This document shows positions 10,532 to 19,884 of a DNA stretch of 64,000 bases, piece after piece. Both the position numbers and the translations under genes were made by a program. Numbering within the stretch: position 1 is the first letter of the stretch; each line of letters begins with the position of its first letter. The stretch spans positions 2,728,001 through 2,792,000 of the forward strand of contig NZ_LS999521.1 in the NCBI RefSeq assembly GCF_900520355.1, read 5' to 3'. Under the pieces are notes generated by a model, which was not told the DNA's origin, searched no databases, and saw only the letters and a program-made list of their open reading frames with translations. This stretch comes from Acinetobacter calcoaceticus. GTDB taxonomy: Bacteria > Pseudomonadota > Gammaproteobacteria > Pseudomonadales > Moraxellaceae.

Positions 10532-11794
10532 TTAAGCAATTTCTGGTAACTGTAAAGGCTGATAATAAATCTGATTACGTCCAAGCTGCTTAGCTCGATA
10601 TAAAGCTTGATCAGCAGCATGAATTAAATTTTCCTGAGTGACTTTTAAGCCTTCTGTATAAACAGTAAAGCCTAAACTAATGGTAACCTGCTTAGAAACC
10701 AAAGATGCAGCATGAGGAATCGCTTGACGCTCAATGGCTTTATAAATATTGGCAGCCACAGCATAGGCACCTTGAGCGGGTGTTTTCGGTAAAAGAACGA
10801 CAAACTCTTCTCCGCCATAACGGGCAACAAAATCAACATGTCGAATCGAATTTTTAATTGCAGAGGCAATAGATGAGATGACTTTGTCCCCCATCTGATG
10901 TCCATAAAAGTCGTTATAATTTTTAAAAAAATCGATATCAATAAATAAAACAGCCAATGGGCGCTGTTCTTGCTTTGCACGATAGTAAAAGAAGTCGAAC
11001 ATCTCATCAAAAGTACGTCGATTAGGAATTTTAGTAAGCGCATCTTGCTGACTTAAATGAAGCAATTCAGATGCCTCAATACGTAAAATCTGCTCGTTAA
11101 GTTCAGCAAGCTGATTATTTAAAAAAAGGCTTCTTTCTCTAGATGTGAGCATCGTGCTAATTGAAAAACCTAAAATACAGCTACCAAATAAAGCCCTTCC
11201 CAAAGCAATATAATCACAATTGGCTTGCAATAATAACAATAGAGAAAAAACAGCAATCGCTGCGATCAAACCTACATAAAGCATATGCAAAGGCTTTATA
11301 CCGCTCAAAATAAAGCCAAGCATATATAGAAAAGAAAGCAGTAACATCGACTGATTTTTAAGAGCTGCATTTCCGACACTAAGAAGCAACATTGCATTGA
11401 CAATAATGGTAAAAAATACAATCCCGCACGCAGCAATATAAAAATAATCGGTGAGTTTCTTAAACTTTGCAAAAACCCAAAATAGCAGTAGCGCACCTGC
11501 AATATTAATTGCACTTAATATGCAGTAAATAAAATCCCAAGTGATGTAAGGTACACCTATCACCAAATAGTCAGTAGGTAGCGCTAGCAAAATAAAAATG
11601 AGATAGGTTAAAACACCACTTGCTAAAAACTTGGAGATGTTTTGTTTGGTTCGTTCAAGATTTAAATGCCAGAACTTTTTTTCTAATTGATGAGGCAAAG
11701 GTGTATTGGCATAACGATGAGTATGTAGAGTTACCAGATATTCTATTTCTTCTTTTGCTTTGAGTAATTCATGTACATTCCCCCTATTTACCAC
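10532..11794 (-). CDS. Membrane-bound diguanylate cyclase (GGDEF domain)
   Basis: It makes cyclic di-GMP from two GTP. Six hydrophobic spans fill residues about 55-215, followed by a short coiled linker and a C-terminal GGDEF domain. The active-site loop is RYGGEEF (GGEEF at 327-331), intact for catalysis. The inhibitory I-site RxxD is present as RHVD at 318-321, exactly five residues before GGEEF, so product feedback is expected. The N-terminal domain has no recognised ligand site. The frame begins with GTG at 11794, and no in-frame ATG is available nearby. It is convergent with argG and divergent from pyrC. Confidence 0.9.
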   Translation of the reverse strand: MVNRGNVHELLKAKEEIEYLVTLHTHRYANTPLPHQLEKKFWHLNLERTKQNISKFLASGVLTYLIFILLALPTDYLVIGVPYITWDFIYCILSAINIAGALLLFWVFAKFKKLTDYFYIAACGIVFFTIIVNAMLLLSVGNAALKNQSMLLLSFLYMLGFILSGIKPLHMLYVGLIAAIAVFSLLLLLQANCDYIALGRALFGSCILGFSISTMLTSRERSLFLNNQLAELNEQILRIEASELLHLSQQDALTKIPNRRTFDEMFDFFYYRAKQEQRPLAVLFIDIDFFKNYNDFYGHQMGDKVISSIASAIKNSIRHVDFVARYGGEEFVVLLPKTPAQGAYAVAANIYKAIERQAIPHAASLVSKQVTISLGFTVYTEGLKVTQENLIHAADQALYRAKQLGRNQIYYQPLQLPEIA

Positions 11795-11943
11795 TACTCA
11801 ATTCCTAGCTCTTACACATTAACAAAATATAACATTATTTTTTAAGGCCTCTTGCGCTTTATTTTGCCATTTGTCCGTAATTCTCGTTACCATTTTCACA
11901 CTTTATCGATTATCATTTGTTTTATTTCGAAGTTTGAACTGCC

Positions 11944-12978
11944 TTGAACTCTATTACCCTGCTCCAGCCAGATGATTGGCATGCACATTTACGTGATGGT
12001 TTAGCATTAAAACGTACCGTACCTGATTTGGCTAAACAGTTTGCTCGTGCGATCTGTATGCCAAACCTTGTTCCGCCAGTAAAAACTGTGGAAGAAGCAT
12101 TGGCTTACCGTGAACGTATTCTTGCTCATGTTCCAGAGGGTCTCAATTTTGACCCGCGTATGGTGCTTTATTTTACTGACTTCACCTCACCAGATGAAGT
12201 TCGTAAAATTAAAGAATCTGGACATGTGAATGCCATTAAACTTTACCCAGCTGGCGCAACCACCAATTCTGATAATGGTGTGAGTGATATCCGTAAAGTT
12301 TATGCGGTTATTGAGCAATTAGAAGAGCATCAAGTGCCGTTATTACTTCATGGTGAAGTGACTCATAACCACGTCGATATTTTTGACCGTGAAAAACGTT
12401 TCCTTGACGAAGTACTCAACCCGCTTTTAAAACAGTTTCCAAAACTTAAAGTGGTACTTGAGCACATTACAACAAGCGATGCGGCTCATTTTGTTTTAGA
12501 ACATGATCGAAATGTTGCTGCAACAATCACGCCTCAACATTTATTATTTAACCGTAATGACATGCTGGTCGGTGGTATTAAACCGCATTTCTATTGTTTA
12601 CCAATTTTAAAGCGCCAAACACACCAAACAACTTTACTTGAAGTTGCGACGAGTGGTAACCCTAAATTTTTCTTGGGTACAGACAGTGCGCCGCACTCGC
12701 AAGATGCAAAAGAAAATGCGTGTGGCTGTGCAGGCTGTTATAGTGCACCTAATGCAATTGAACTTTATGCTCAAGCATTTGACCAAGTAGGTAAATTAGA
12801 ACGCCTAGAAGGTTTCGCTAGCCATTTTGGTGCGGACTTCTACGGTCTACCACGTAATACTTCTACCATTACCTTGGTAAAAGAAGATAACCTTGTACCA
12901 GAATCTTTTGATTATTTAGATGATCAAAAAATTATCCCGCTGCATGCCGGGAAAACGCTGCAATGGAGAAAAGTGTGA
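11944..12978 (+). CDS. pyrC: Dihydroorotase, class II
   Basis: It cyclises carbamoyl-aspartate to dihydroorotate in pyrimidine synthesis. The metal-binding HAHLRDG lies at residues 13-19. The lysine expected to be carboxylated is in [15 protein letters not shown] near residue 100. Further ligands lie in LLLHGEVTH and VVLEHITT, and the catalytic Asp in [10 protein letters not shown]. At 344 residues it matches the E. coli enzyme. The start is TTG at 11944: no ATG or GTG lies closer to the conserved PDDWHAHL, and the ribosome-binding site is weak, so initiation is probably inefficient. Its 3' end overlaps rnt by 16 bp. Confidence 0.95.
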   Translation: MNSITLLQPDDWHAHLRDGLALKRTVPDLAKQFARAICMPNLVPPVKTVEEALAYRERILAHVPEGLNFDPRMVLYFTDFTSPDEVRKIKESGHVNAIKLYPAGATTNSDNGVSDIRKVYAVIEQLEEHQVPLLLHGEVTHNHVDIFDREKRFLDEVLNPLLKQFPKLKVVLEHITTSDAAHFVLEHDRNVAATITPQHLLFNRNDMLVGGIKPHFYCLPILKRQTHQTTLLEVATSGNPKFFLGTDSAPHSQDAKENACGCAGCYSAPNAIELYAQAFDQVGKLERLEGFASHFGADFYGLPRNTSTITLVKEDNLVPESFDYLDDQKIIPLHAGKTLQWRKV

Positions 12979-13625
12979 CACAAGAAACCTCTGTCCCGGT
13001 CATTGGCCAACGTTTTCGTGGCTTCTTACCTGTTGTTGTTGACGTTGAAACGGCAGGTTTTAATGCCCAGACAGATGCATTGCTAGAAATTGCGTGCATT
13101 CCAATTGTGTATGATGCTCAGGGACAATTTGTCCCTGGTCCAGCATTCCATGCACATATTAACCCGTTTGAAGGGGCTAACCTCGACCGCCGTTCGCTAG
13201 ACTTTATTGGTATTGATCCATTCAATCCAATGCGTATGGCAATGGCTGAAGATGAACGGACTGCATTACGCCGTATTTTTAAATCGGTCAATGAAGTTCG
13301 TAAACAGCAACATTGTACGCATGCAGTGTTGGTCGGCCATAACGCCCATTTTGATCTTGGTTTTGTTCAAGCAGCGATTGCACGTACAAGCACAAAAAAC
13401 CAGAACCCATTTCATAGTTTTTCAGTGATGGATACGGTTACTTTAAGTGCTGTTATGTTTGGACAAACTGTCCTTGCCAAAGCCTGCATTCAAGCTGGAA
13501 TTGAGTTCGATGGTAAAGAAGCCCACTCTGCTTTATACGATACTCAGAAGACTGCTGAACTGTTTTGCTATATTTTGAACAAACTGTCTCCTTACCTACT
13601 TGACAGTTTGGTGGCGGCTTCTTAA
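12963..13625 (+). CDS. rnt: Ribonuclease T
   Basis: This is a 3'-exoribonuclease of the DEDDh group that trims tRNA and other stable RNA ends. Exo motifs are visible: VVDVETAGF near residue 27 (D, E), [12 protein letters not shown] near residue 122 (D), and the final H-x4-D in [15 protein letters not shown] near residue 188. Length (220) is normal. It starts inside the end of pyrC, so the two are cotranscribed and probably translationally coupled. The pyrC-rnt linkage is typical for Acinetobacter and Pseudomonas. A tRNA-Glu gene follows by 18 bp, a possible substrate on the same transcript. Confidence 0.94.
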   Translation: MEKSVTQETSVPVIGQRFRGFLPVVVDVETAGFNAQTDALLEIACIPIVYDAQGQFVPGPAFHAHINPFEGANLDRRSLDFIGIDPFNPMRMAMAEDERTALRRIFKSVNEVRKQQHCTHAVLVGHNAHFDLGFVQAAIARTSTKNQNPFHSFSVMDTVTLSAVMFGQTVLAKACIQAGIEFDGKEAHSALYDTQKTAELFCYILNKLSPYLLDSLVAAS

Positions 13626-13643
13626 GATACCGCCATCCTCAAC

Positions 13644-13719
13644 GTCCCTATCGTCTAGAGGCCTAGGACATCGCCCTTTCACGGCGGTAACCGGGGTTCG
13701 AATCCCCGTAGGGACGCCA
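13644..13719 (+). tRNA. tRNA-Glu (UUC anticodon)
   Basis: This is a 76-nt gene: acceptor GTCCCTA/TAGGGAC, anticodon loop CCTTTCACG giving UUC, T-loop GGTTCGAAT, and encoded CCA at 13717-13719. It is 18 bp downstream of rnt. A weak hairpin (AATTTCTT/AAGAAATT, 13719-13738) follows and may be its terminator. Confidence 0.96.
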
Positions 13720-13817
13720 ATTTCTTTTATAAGAAATTCATTTCATAATCAGATCATTTAAATTACATTATCTCACTTCAAATTTTATCCATGAGATAAC
13801 TTAGTATTTTTCAAAAT

Positions 13818-14411
13818 TTAAGATTTCAACTTTATTTCATCAATATGTGATAAAGGTTGTACTGTCGGATCATCTCTCTCAATAGTTATTGCATCAGCGA
13901 CAAATTTTGTTTTTGTTTCACTTGAGTTTGATTCTATTGAAACTTGTAGTAACGAAACGGACGAAATCTTAAAATCAGCATGTATCTGTGCAAGCTCTGG
14001 TGTTCTTTTATAACGTATAACTTTAAAACCAGCTTCACGAATTAAAGCATCACGTTCTGCATCAAATTTCTCTTTTCCCTTATGACTTGAATCATCTAGT
14101 TCAACAATAGCGACAATATTGAATGATTTATCTAATACGACAAAATCAGCTACTTTCCGATTAAATAGATTACGTGTTGCGTATCCTTGTGCAGTCATAA
14201 AAGCGCTAAAAGCAACTTGTGCCAAAATAATATGTTCAGGTAAAGCTTCTTTTAGCTTCATAAATGTCGGTTGTTCATTCATGGTAATGATACGTTTTCC
14301 TTTGATTGGATTACGCTTTCCATTTCCACCTTTGCTTTCCCCTTTCTTTAAAATACTTAAAACTGCCAATATAATTATGACCAACAAAAACATGCCAATA
14401 AGCATAGACAT
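13818..14411 (-). CDS. DUF2726 nuclease-like membrane-anchored protein
   Basis: Residues 1-21 form one membrane span (LIGMFLLVIIILAVLSIL), then a basic linker, then a DUF2726 domain. That domain carries the restriction-endonuclease-like pattern KVADFVVLDKSFNIVAIVELDDSSHKG and DALIREAGFKVIRYKR. The acidic residues (the D in ADF, and ELDD) correspond to the PD-(D/E)xK core. Catalysis is plausible but unproven for this family. The ribosome-binding site AAGGGGAA precedes the ATG at 14411. The last 40 residues are outside the domain and not conserved to my eye. It stands alone, facing away from the TonB receptor gene. Confidence 0.75.
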   Translation of the reverse strand: MSMLIGMFLLVIIILAVLSILKKGESKGGNGKRNPIKGKRIITMNEQPTFMKLKEALPEHIILAQVAFSAFMTAQGYATRNLFNRKVADFVVLDKSFNIVAIVELDDSSHKGKEKFDAERDALIREAGFKVIRYKRTPELAQIHADFKISSVSLLQVSIESNSSETKTKFVADAITIERDDPTVQPLSHIDEIKLKS

Positions 14412-14673
14412 TAAACTTCCCCTTGATAAAAGTAAAAAACATCTTAATTTTCAAAAAATCTAATTTAAAACGATTAGCTATGAAATATTCAATTGATTTT
14501 AAAGCTATTGTTTATATATTTGATGCTCTATTTTAAACTGTAATTTATACTTATTTAAGCCCATCTGTTTATACTTTTAATTTTTATATTCCTAAATAAA
14601 ATACACTTGTCTAGATTTATCACTGCTTTAGTATTCCTTTTACACACATTTACAATATAATAATTCTTATTTT

Positions 14674-14692
14674 TATACTGATATTTATTATC
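14674..14692 (+). promoter_or_regulatory. Fur box upstream of the TonB receptor
   Basis: The 19 bases read TATACTGATATTTATTATC and match the consensus GATAATGATAATCATTATC at 15 of 19 positions. A TATAAT lies at 14656-14661, and the box sits directly before the AAAAGG ribosome-binding site. Iron repression of the receptor is expected. Confidence 0.6.
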
Positions 14693-14704
14693 AAAAGGTT
14701 TTAA

Positions 14705-16819
14705 ATGGATCTTAAGCTTCGCCTCCTCTCCCTCAGCATTGCTCAATTCTGCTGTTTATCAACTGCTTTTGCAGAAACTGATAGTTCTTCCACGACTCTT
14801 GCTACGATTAAAATTAAAGCTCAACAGGCTTCTGACCAAACTTACAAAGTCGATAGCTCGAGTAGCGCGACACGTAGTGAAGTCGCATTAAAAGACACAC
14901 CGCAATCGGTAAGTGTTGTAACCCAAAAAGTAATTGAAGATATTGGTGCGACACGCTTAATTGAAGCGCTTGATTTGGCAGGCGGTGTTGGACGAGCGAA
15001 TAACTTTGGTGGTCAAGGCTTAACTGGTTTTAACCTTCGTGGTTTCACCAGTGGTGAGTTTTACCGTAACGGCTTCCCCATTAACCGTGGCTATCCAAAT
15101 GCGCCAGACAGCAACACGATTGAACGTATAGATGTTTTACGTGGCCCCTCGTCTAGCTTATATGGTCGTGGTGATCCAGGCGGTACTTTTAATTTAATTT
15201 CAAAAACACCAAAGTCTGAGCAACAAACAACTTTAGGCGCTCAGCTTAACAGTGAAGGTTTATACCGCACCACTGTAGACACTACAGGCACCATTCCAAA
15301 TGCAGAAAATATCGGTTATCGCCTAAATGTGATTGCAGAAGGCGGCGATAGTTATCGTGACCATATCGAATCTAAACGATACGGAATTGCGCCAGTCATT
15401 CAATGGCAAGCGACTGATGCAACTAAAGTAACCTTTGAAGCCGATATTTTACGGAATCAACATCCGCTTGATCGTGGGCATACGCGTTATCCTGCACAGA
15501 AGTCTTTTAATAGTTCACCAGAAACCTATTTGTGGGAAACAGGTAAATATAACAATCGACTCTACAATGATAACAACATGACTCAATTACGAGTTGAACA
15601 TGACCTTGGAAATGACTGGAAGCTTAATGCGGGTGTGCAATATTTAAATGGCAAATTGCATGGCTATGCCGTAGAAGCAAATGGAATTCAGTCTGATGGA
15701 GAAACACTCGAAAGAAATTACAACTATCGCGAATTAAAATGGCAAGATACCGATGCCCAAATTAATTTAACAGGTAATTTCCAACTTTTAGGTTTAGCAC
15801 ATACCTTAGTGACTGGACTCGAATACGAAAACTATGATTACAAGTCATACATTATTCGTTCAGATCTAAAGTCAAATAACTACCCAATCAATATTTATAA
15901 TCCTGTTTTAGGCCAACCTCTACCTGAGCTTAAAAATGTTACTACCCATGATCGTGAAAATTTAAAAACAACTGCCCTTTTTGTACAAGACCAAATCGAT
16001 TTAAATGAACGTTTAAGTGCTTTATTGGGTTTACGCTTTGAGCACTATGAGCATGACTATAAAAACCTATTACCAAATACTGCAAACTGGAATACTAGTC
16101 ACGATGCCTTTATTCCCCGTTTAGGGTTAGTTTTTAAAGCCCGTGACGATCTTTCAATCTATAGTAATGCAGCAAAGTCTTTTAAACCAAACACTGGCGC
16201 TAGCCGTAATGGAGAGGGATTTGATCCAGAAGAAGGCATGGCTTACGAGTTAGGTTTTAAATGGCAAGCGCTAGACAATATGTTGTCGGTTGACTCTGCT
16301 ATTTTTTATGCTGAAAAAGAAAATGTATTAACTATCGATCCTGTTGATTCAGCTTACAAGGTTTCTGCTGGTGAAGTCCGTAGTCGTGGTATTGAGCTAA
16401 ATATTACAGGTCAACTTACACCTGCTTGGAAAATTATTGGTGGATACGCATATACAGATGCTGAAGTGACTAAAGACAACACTTTGCAAAAAGGAACGTC
16501 TTTAGCCAATATTCCAAAGAACAGTTTTAACCTGTTAAATATGTATGAGTTTCAGGATGGTCCTTTACAAGGTTTAGGTCTAGGGGTTAATCAAAAATAT
16601 ATTGATAAGCGTGCAGGCCAAACAGCAAATAGTACCTACACCATGAAAGGTTATGCAGTTACCGACTTAGTTTCTTACTATCAAGCAACACCAAAACTTC
16701 GTCTTAACTTAGATCTGAAAAATATTTTCGATAGAACTTATGATGAAAGTGCCTTTAATTTATATGCATACCCAGGCGAACCACGTACTGTTCAGTTTGG
16801 TATGAGCTATACGTTCTAA
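14705..16819 (+). CDS. TonB-dependent siderophore receptor, FhuE/FpvA type
   Basis: This is an outer-membrane importer of ferric siderophores. It has a signal peptide of about 21 residues (cut near AFA-ETD) and a TonB-box-like LATIKIKA near residue 30. The plug domain carries DTPQSVSVVTQKVIEDIG, LRGFTSGEFYRNGFPI and IDVLRGPSSSLYGRGDPGG. A 22-strand barrel follows, ending in the canonical terminal Phe (MSYTF). Length (704) fits hydroxamate-type receptors. A Fur box lies just upstream. The nearest families carry coprogen, ferrichrome or pyoverdine-type ligands, but the ligand cannot be told from sequence alone. No biosynthesis genes are nearby, so it may import a foreign siderophore. Confidence 0.88.
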   Translation: MDLKLRLLSLSIAQFCCLSTAFAETDSSSTTLATIKIKAQQASDQTYKVDSSSSATRSEVALKDTPQSVSVVTQKVIEDIGATRLIEALDLAGGVGRANNFGGQGLTGFNLRGFTSGEFYRNGFPINRGYPNAPDSNTIERIDVLRGPSSSLYGRGDPGGTFNLISKTPKSEQQTTLGAQLNSEGLYRTTVDTTGTIPNAENIGYRLNVIAEGGDSYRDHIESKRYGIAPVIQWQATDATKVTFEADILRNQHPLDRGHTRYPAQKSFNSSPETYLWETGKYNNRLYNDNNMTQLRVEHDLGNDWKLNAGVQYLNGKLHGYAVEANGIQSDGETLERNYNYRELKWQDTDAQINLTGNFQLLGLAHTLVTGLEYENYDYKSYIIRSDLKSNNYPINIYNPVLGQPLPELKNVTTHDRENLKTTALFVQDQIDLNERLSALLGLRFEHYEHDYKNLLPNTANWNTSHDAFIPRLGLVFKARDDLSIYSNAAKSFKPNTGASRNGEGFDPEEGMAYELGFKWQALDNMLSVDSAIFYAEKENVLTIDPVDSAYKVSAGEVRSRGIELNITGQLTPAWKIIGGYAYTDAEVTKDNTLQKGTSLANIPKNSFNLLNMYEFQDGPLQGLGLGVNQKYIDKRAGQTANSTYTMKGYAVTDLVSYYQATPKLRLNLDLKNIFDRTYDESAFNLYAYPGEPRTVQFGMSYTF

Positions 16820-16824
16820 AATAA

Positions 16825-16855
16825 ATGCGCCATTTCAGCTTTTGAAATGGCGCAT
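16825..16855. terminator. Bidirectional terminator between TonB receptor and oxidoreductase
   Basis: A perfect 13-bp stem, ATGCGCCATTTCA (16825-16837) and its complement (16843-16855), with a 5-nt loop. The T-rich tract TTTATTTT is on the minus-strand side, so it mainly serves the oxidoreductase gene. Confidence 0.75.
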
Positions 16856-16859
16856 CGGA

Positions 16860-18104
16860 TTAAGCAGATTTACGTGAATTCACGCGACCTTTTACCACAG
16901 CTGTAATATTGCCTTTGGCATAATTAAAAAAGACGACTAGTGGTGAAAGTTTCGGATTTGGCTTTTTGCCTTTACCAATGGTTTTAAATTGAGCGGCATA
17001 CCAAATAATTTCCATGATTGCCATTTTATCGACAAAAGGTAGGCCTGTTTTAATTGGTTTTACTGCATAGCGTACGTCCTGCCCTGCAATTAAACGGTCT
17101 GTTAAATCAGTCTCAACTGCAAGCGGACGCGCAATACCAATAAAATCACAAGCCCCACTTGCGAGTGCTGCATTCATTCCTTCTACAGTACGGAATCCAC
17201 CTGTCACCATGAGTTTACATTTAACATGTTGGCGGATCTTTTCAGCAAAATCTAAGAAATAAGCTTCACGAGCAATCGTGCTTGTCTTACGCTTATCAGC
17301 TTTAGCCCCTGCCATTGCAGGTGCTTCATAAGTACCGCCTGAAATTTCAATTAAATCAATACCAGCTTCATCAACTGCTTTAAACACTGAAATTACATCT
17401 TCTTCGCTAATTCCACCACGTTGAAAATCGGCAGAGTTCAGTTTGACTGAAATGATAAAATTCTCGGAGGTTGCTTCGCGAACAGCCTTATAAACTTCTA
17501 ATAAAAAGCGGGTACGGTTTTCAACTGAACCACCCCATTGGTCGGTACGCTTATTCGTTAAAGGTGATAAGAACTGGCTAATCAAATAACCATGCGCACC
17601 GTGTAATTGCACTCCTTCAAAACCTGCTTTTTCACAAATACGAGCAGCGGTTGCAAATCGATTAATGATATCTAGAATTTCATCATGAGTTAATTCACGT
17701 GGCGTTCCAAACATAGTGGCTAAAGCTGGACTAAATGGTACTGCTGACGGCGCGACAGTCTCTTTATTTAATCCTTTTGGACACTGACGCCCTGGGTGGG
17801 ACAATTGAATCAATTGCACCATTCCATATTTTTTACCTAATGCTGCCCACCCTTTTAAGCGCTCTAAATCACGTTCGGTTTCAATAACAACAACACCGGG
17901 TTCATTTTTTGCGGCTACATTGACCATGACGTTGCCTGTGATTGCACAGCCAAGCCCACCTTTTGCCCACGCCCCATATAAGCCTAAATGCAAGTCATTT
18001 GGTTGACCTTCATAATTTGCAAGCGCCTCACTCATTGCACCTTTAATAATTCGGTTTTTGAATGTGGTATTGCGAATTGTGATGGGTTGGGCAATCTGGT
18101 TCAT
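16860..18104 (-). CDS. NADH:flavin oxidoreductase, old-yellow-enzyme family
   Basis: This is a 414-residue FMN-dependent TIM-barrel enzyme without the FeS/FAD extension seen in FadH. The substrate-site histidines lie in GVQLHGAHGYLISQFLSP, followed by TNKRTDQWGGSVENRTRF. The phosphate-binding loop near the end is MVTGGFRTVEGMNAAL...IGIARPLA. Enzymes of this kind reduce activated alkenes or nitro compounds; the physiological substrate is unknown. A 60-residue C-terminal tail beyond the barrel is basic. AGAGG precedes the ATG at 18104. A strong promoter with a palindromic operator lies just upstream, so expression is probably inducible by an unlinked repressor. Confidence 0.88.
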   Translation of the reverse strand: MNQIAQPITIRNTTFKNRIIKGAMSEALANYEGQPNDLHLGLYGAWAKGGLGCAITGNVMVNVAAKNEPGVVVIETERDLERLKGWAALGKKYGMVQLIQLSHPGRQCPKGLNKETVAPSAVPFSPALATMFGTPRELTHDEILDIINRFATAARICEKAGFEGVQLHGAHGYLISQFLSPLTNKRTDQWGGSVENRTRFLLEVYKAVREATSENFIISVKLNSADFQRGGISEEDVISVFKAVDEAGIDLIEISGGTYEAPAMAGAKADKRKTSTIAREAYFLDFAEKIRQHVKCKLMVTGGFRTVEGMNAALASGACDFIGIARPLAVETDLTDRLIAGQDVRYAVKPIKTGLPFVDKMAIMEIIWYAAQFKTIGKGKKPNPKLSPLVVFFNYAKGNITAVVKGRVNSRKSA

Positions 18105-18126
18105 GGTTAACCTCTTTTTTAGTTTT

Positions 18127-18170
18127 TTAGAGCAATTGCTCTAATTTAGACGAGTTATAGGGCATGTCAA
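18127..18170 (-). promoter_or_regulatory. Strong promoter with 18-bp perfect palindrome for the oxidoreductase
   Basis: On the minus strand, TTGACA (18165-18170) and TAAATT (18143-18148) are separated by 16 bp. TTAGAGCAATTGCTCTAA (18127-18144) is a perfect palindrome overlapping the -10 end and start site. This is a classic repressor operator layout, for example for a TetR or MarR protein. Confidence 0.65.
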
Positions 18171-18217
18171 GTTATAATCGATAGCTGACAATAGCATATG
18201 TCAATTTCAAAAAACAT

Positions 18218-18240
18218 AAAAATATGCAACTTTTTGCATA
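18218..18240 (-). terminator. Terminator of the yej operon
   Basis: On the minus strand, TATGCAA and TTGCATA (18223-18240) form a 7-bp stem with an AAAG loop, followed by five T residues. It is located 52 bp after yejF. Confidence 0.6.
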
Positions 18241-18291
18241 AAATGCATAAATAAAATATTCCATTTAAAAACAATAATTTAATATTTTATT

Positions 18292-19884
18292 TTAAAAGCT
18301 TGCTTTAATTAATTGTCTTGTATATTCAGTCTTAGGCTTAGAAAACAACAGTTCTGTTTCCTGATATTCAACAACTTGTGCACGGCGCAACACCATAACT
18401 TTATGGCACAACGATTTGACTATATTTAGATCATGACTAATAAAGATATAGCTCAAATGTTCAGTTTTCTGTAATTGTCGTAAAAGTTTAATGATGGCTT
18501 TTTGCGTGGTTCGATCTAATGCAGAAGTGGGCTCATCCAAAATTAAAAGTTTCGGTTGAACGACTAAAGCTCTTGCCAAAGCAACCCGTTGACGTTGTCC
18601 TCCAGAGAGTTCGTGTGGGTAACGATGTTGAAAATCTTCAGGCAGTTCAACCTTCTTGAGAACAGATTTAACTTGTTCTTGAATTTGACTGTTTAATACT
18701 TCTTTTACTTTTAAACCTTCAGCAATAATCTGCCCAACCGTCATTCGAGGGTTCAAACTACCAAACGGATCTTGGAATACAAGTTGAAAATCAGATCTCG
18801 CCAAACGTAAAGCTTTGGGAGCCAACTGATTCAAATCTTGTCCTAAAAAATTAATCCGCCCTTCACTTTTAATGAGCCGCACTAAAGCCAGAGCCAAAGA
18901 TGACTTTCCAGCGCCACTTTCCCCAACGACTCCAAGTGATTCACCTTGAGCAAGATCGAAGCTCAAACCTTCTATTGCAGTCACATAGCCCTGAACGCGA
19001 TTAAAAATACCTTTTCTAATTGGAAATTGCACGCTAAGCTGTTGAACAGACAAAACATTCTTTTCTATTTCAAGAAGTTCTGCATTGCCAAAATCATGTT
19101 CTAATAATTGCTGTGTATAAGCGGTTTTAGGATTTGCAAAAATCTGGCTAAGCTCACCTTGCTCTACAACACACCCACTTTGCAATACAACCAGTTCATC
19201 GGCATATTGACGTACCAAATTTAGGTCATGGCTAATTAAAATAAGTGCCATTCCATATTTTGATTGTAAAGATTTTAAGAGTTCTAAAATCTGGATCTGT
19301 AAAATGATATCAAGTGCTGTAGTCGGCTCATCAGCAATTAAAATTTTAGGTTGCAGTGCCAATGTCATGGCAATCATGACACGTTGCCTTTGACCACCAG
19401 AAAGCTCATGTGGATAGCGTTTTAAAATCTGTTCTGGCTCACTAATTCCTACATCTGTGAGTAACTCAATGACTTGTTGTCGAACATTCTGTTTAGTCAA
19501 ACCTAATAAAAAAAGGTTTTCACCTACAATATTTTCAACCCGATGTAATGGATTTAAAGCGGTGGCAGGTTCTTGAAAAATCATGGCAATTTGTCGGCCA
19601 CGCACATTAGATTGAGCTTTTTCATCTATCTCAAGAATATTTTGGGAGCCAATCCAAACACTACCTGTTATTTCTAATTTTTCTTGTAGTAACCCCATGA
19701 TTGCTAAACAGCTAAGTGATTTACCTGAGCCACTTTCGCCAACAATAGCCAGTGTTTTCCCTTCACTAAGCTGCAAATTAAGGCCTTCTAACAAAATCTT
19801 TTGATCGAGCGTTTGAATCGAAAGATGTTCAACCTTCAACAATGCAGGAGTAACATTTGTATTATTTTCTTGGGTCAAAAGCAT
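18292..19884 (-). CDS. yejF: Oligopeptide ABC importer, duplicated ATPase subunit
   Basis: Two complete ABC modules lie in one chain. Walker A GESGSGKS and signature LSGGQRQRV occur in the first half; GESGAGKS and a second LSGGQRQRV occur in the second, with Walker B LIADEP and LILDEP. E. coli YejF has the same duplicated layout and powers the YejABE importer of peptides such as microcin C. The open frame reaches 19902, but a GGGGAGG ribosome-binding site points to the ATG at 19884 (MLLTQENN). Its start lies inside the end of yejE, so the subunits are coupled. It is the last gene of the operon. Confidence 0.92.
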   Translation of the reverse strand: MLLTQENNTNVTPALLKVEHLSIQTLDQKILLEGLNLQLSEGKTLAIVGESGSGKSLSCLAIMGLLQEKLEITGSVWIGSQNILEIDEKAQSNVRGRQIAMIFQEPATALNPLHRVENIVGENLFLLGLTKQNVRQQVIELLTDVGISEPEQILKRYPHELSGGQRQRVMIAMTLALQPKILIADEPTTALDIILQIQILELLKSLQSKYGMALILISHDLNLVRQYADELVVLQSGCVVEQGELSQIFANPKTAYTQQLLEHDFGNAELLEIEKNVLSVQQLSVQFPIRKGIFNRVQGYVTAIEGLSFDLAQGESLGVVGESGAGKSSLALALVRLIKSEGRINFLGQDLNQLAPKALRLARSDFQLVFQDPFGSLNPRMTVGQIIAEGLKVKEVLNSQIQEQVKSVLKKVELPEDFQHRYPHELSGGQRQRVALARALVVQPKLLILDEPTSALDRTTQKAIIKLLRQLQKTEHLSYIFISHDLNIVKSLCHKVMVLRRAQVVEYQETELLFSKPKTEYTRQLIKASF

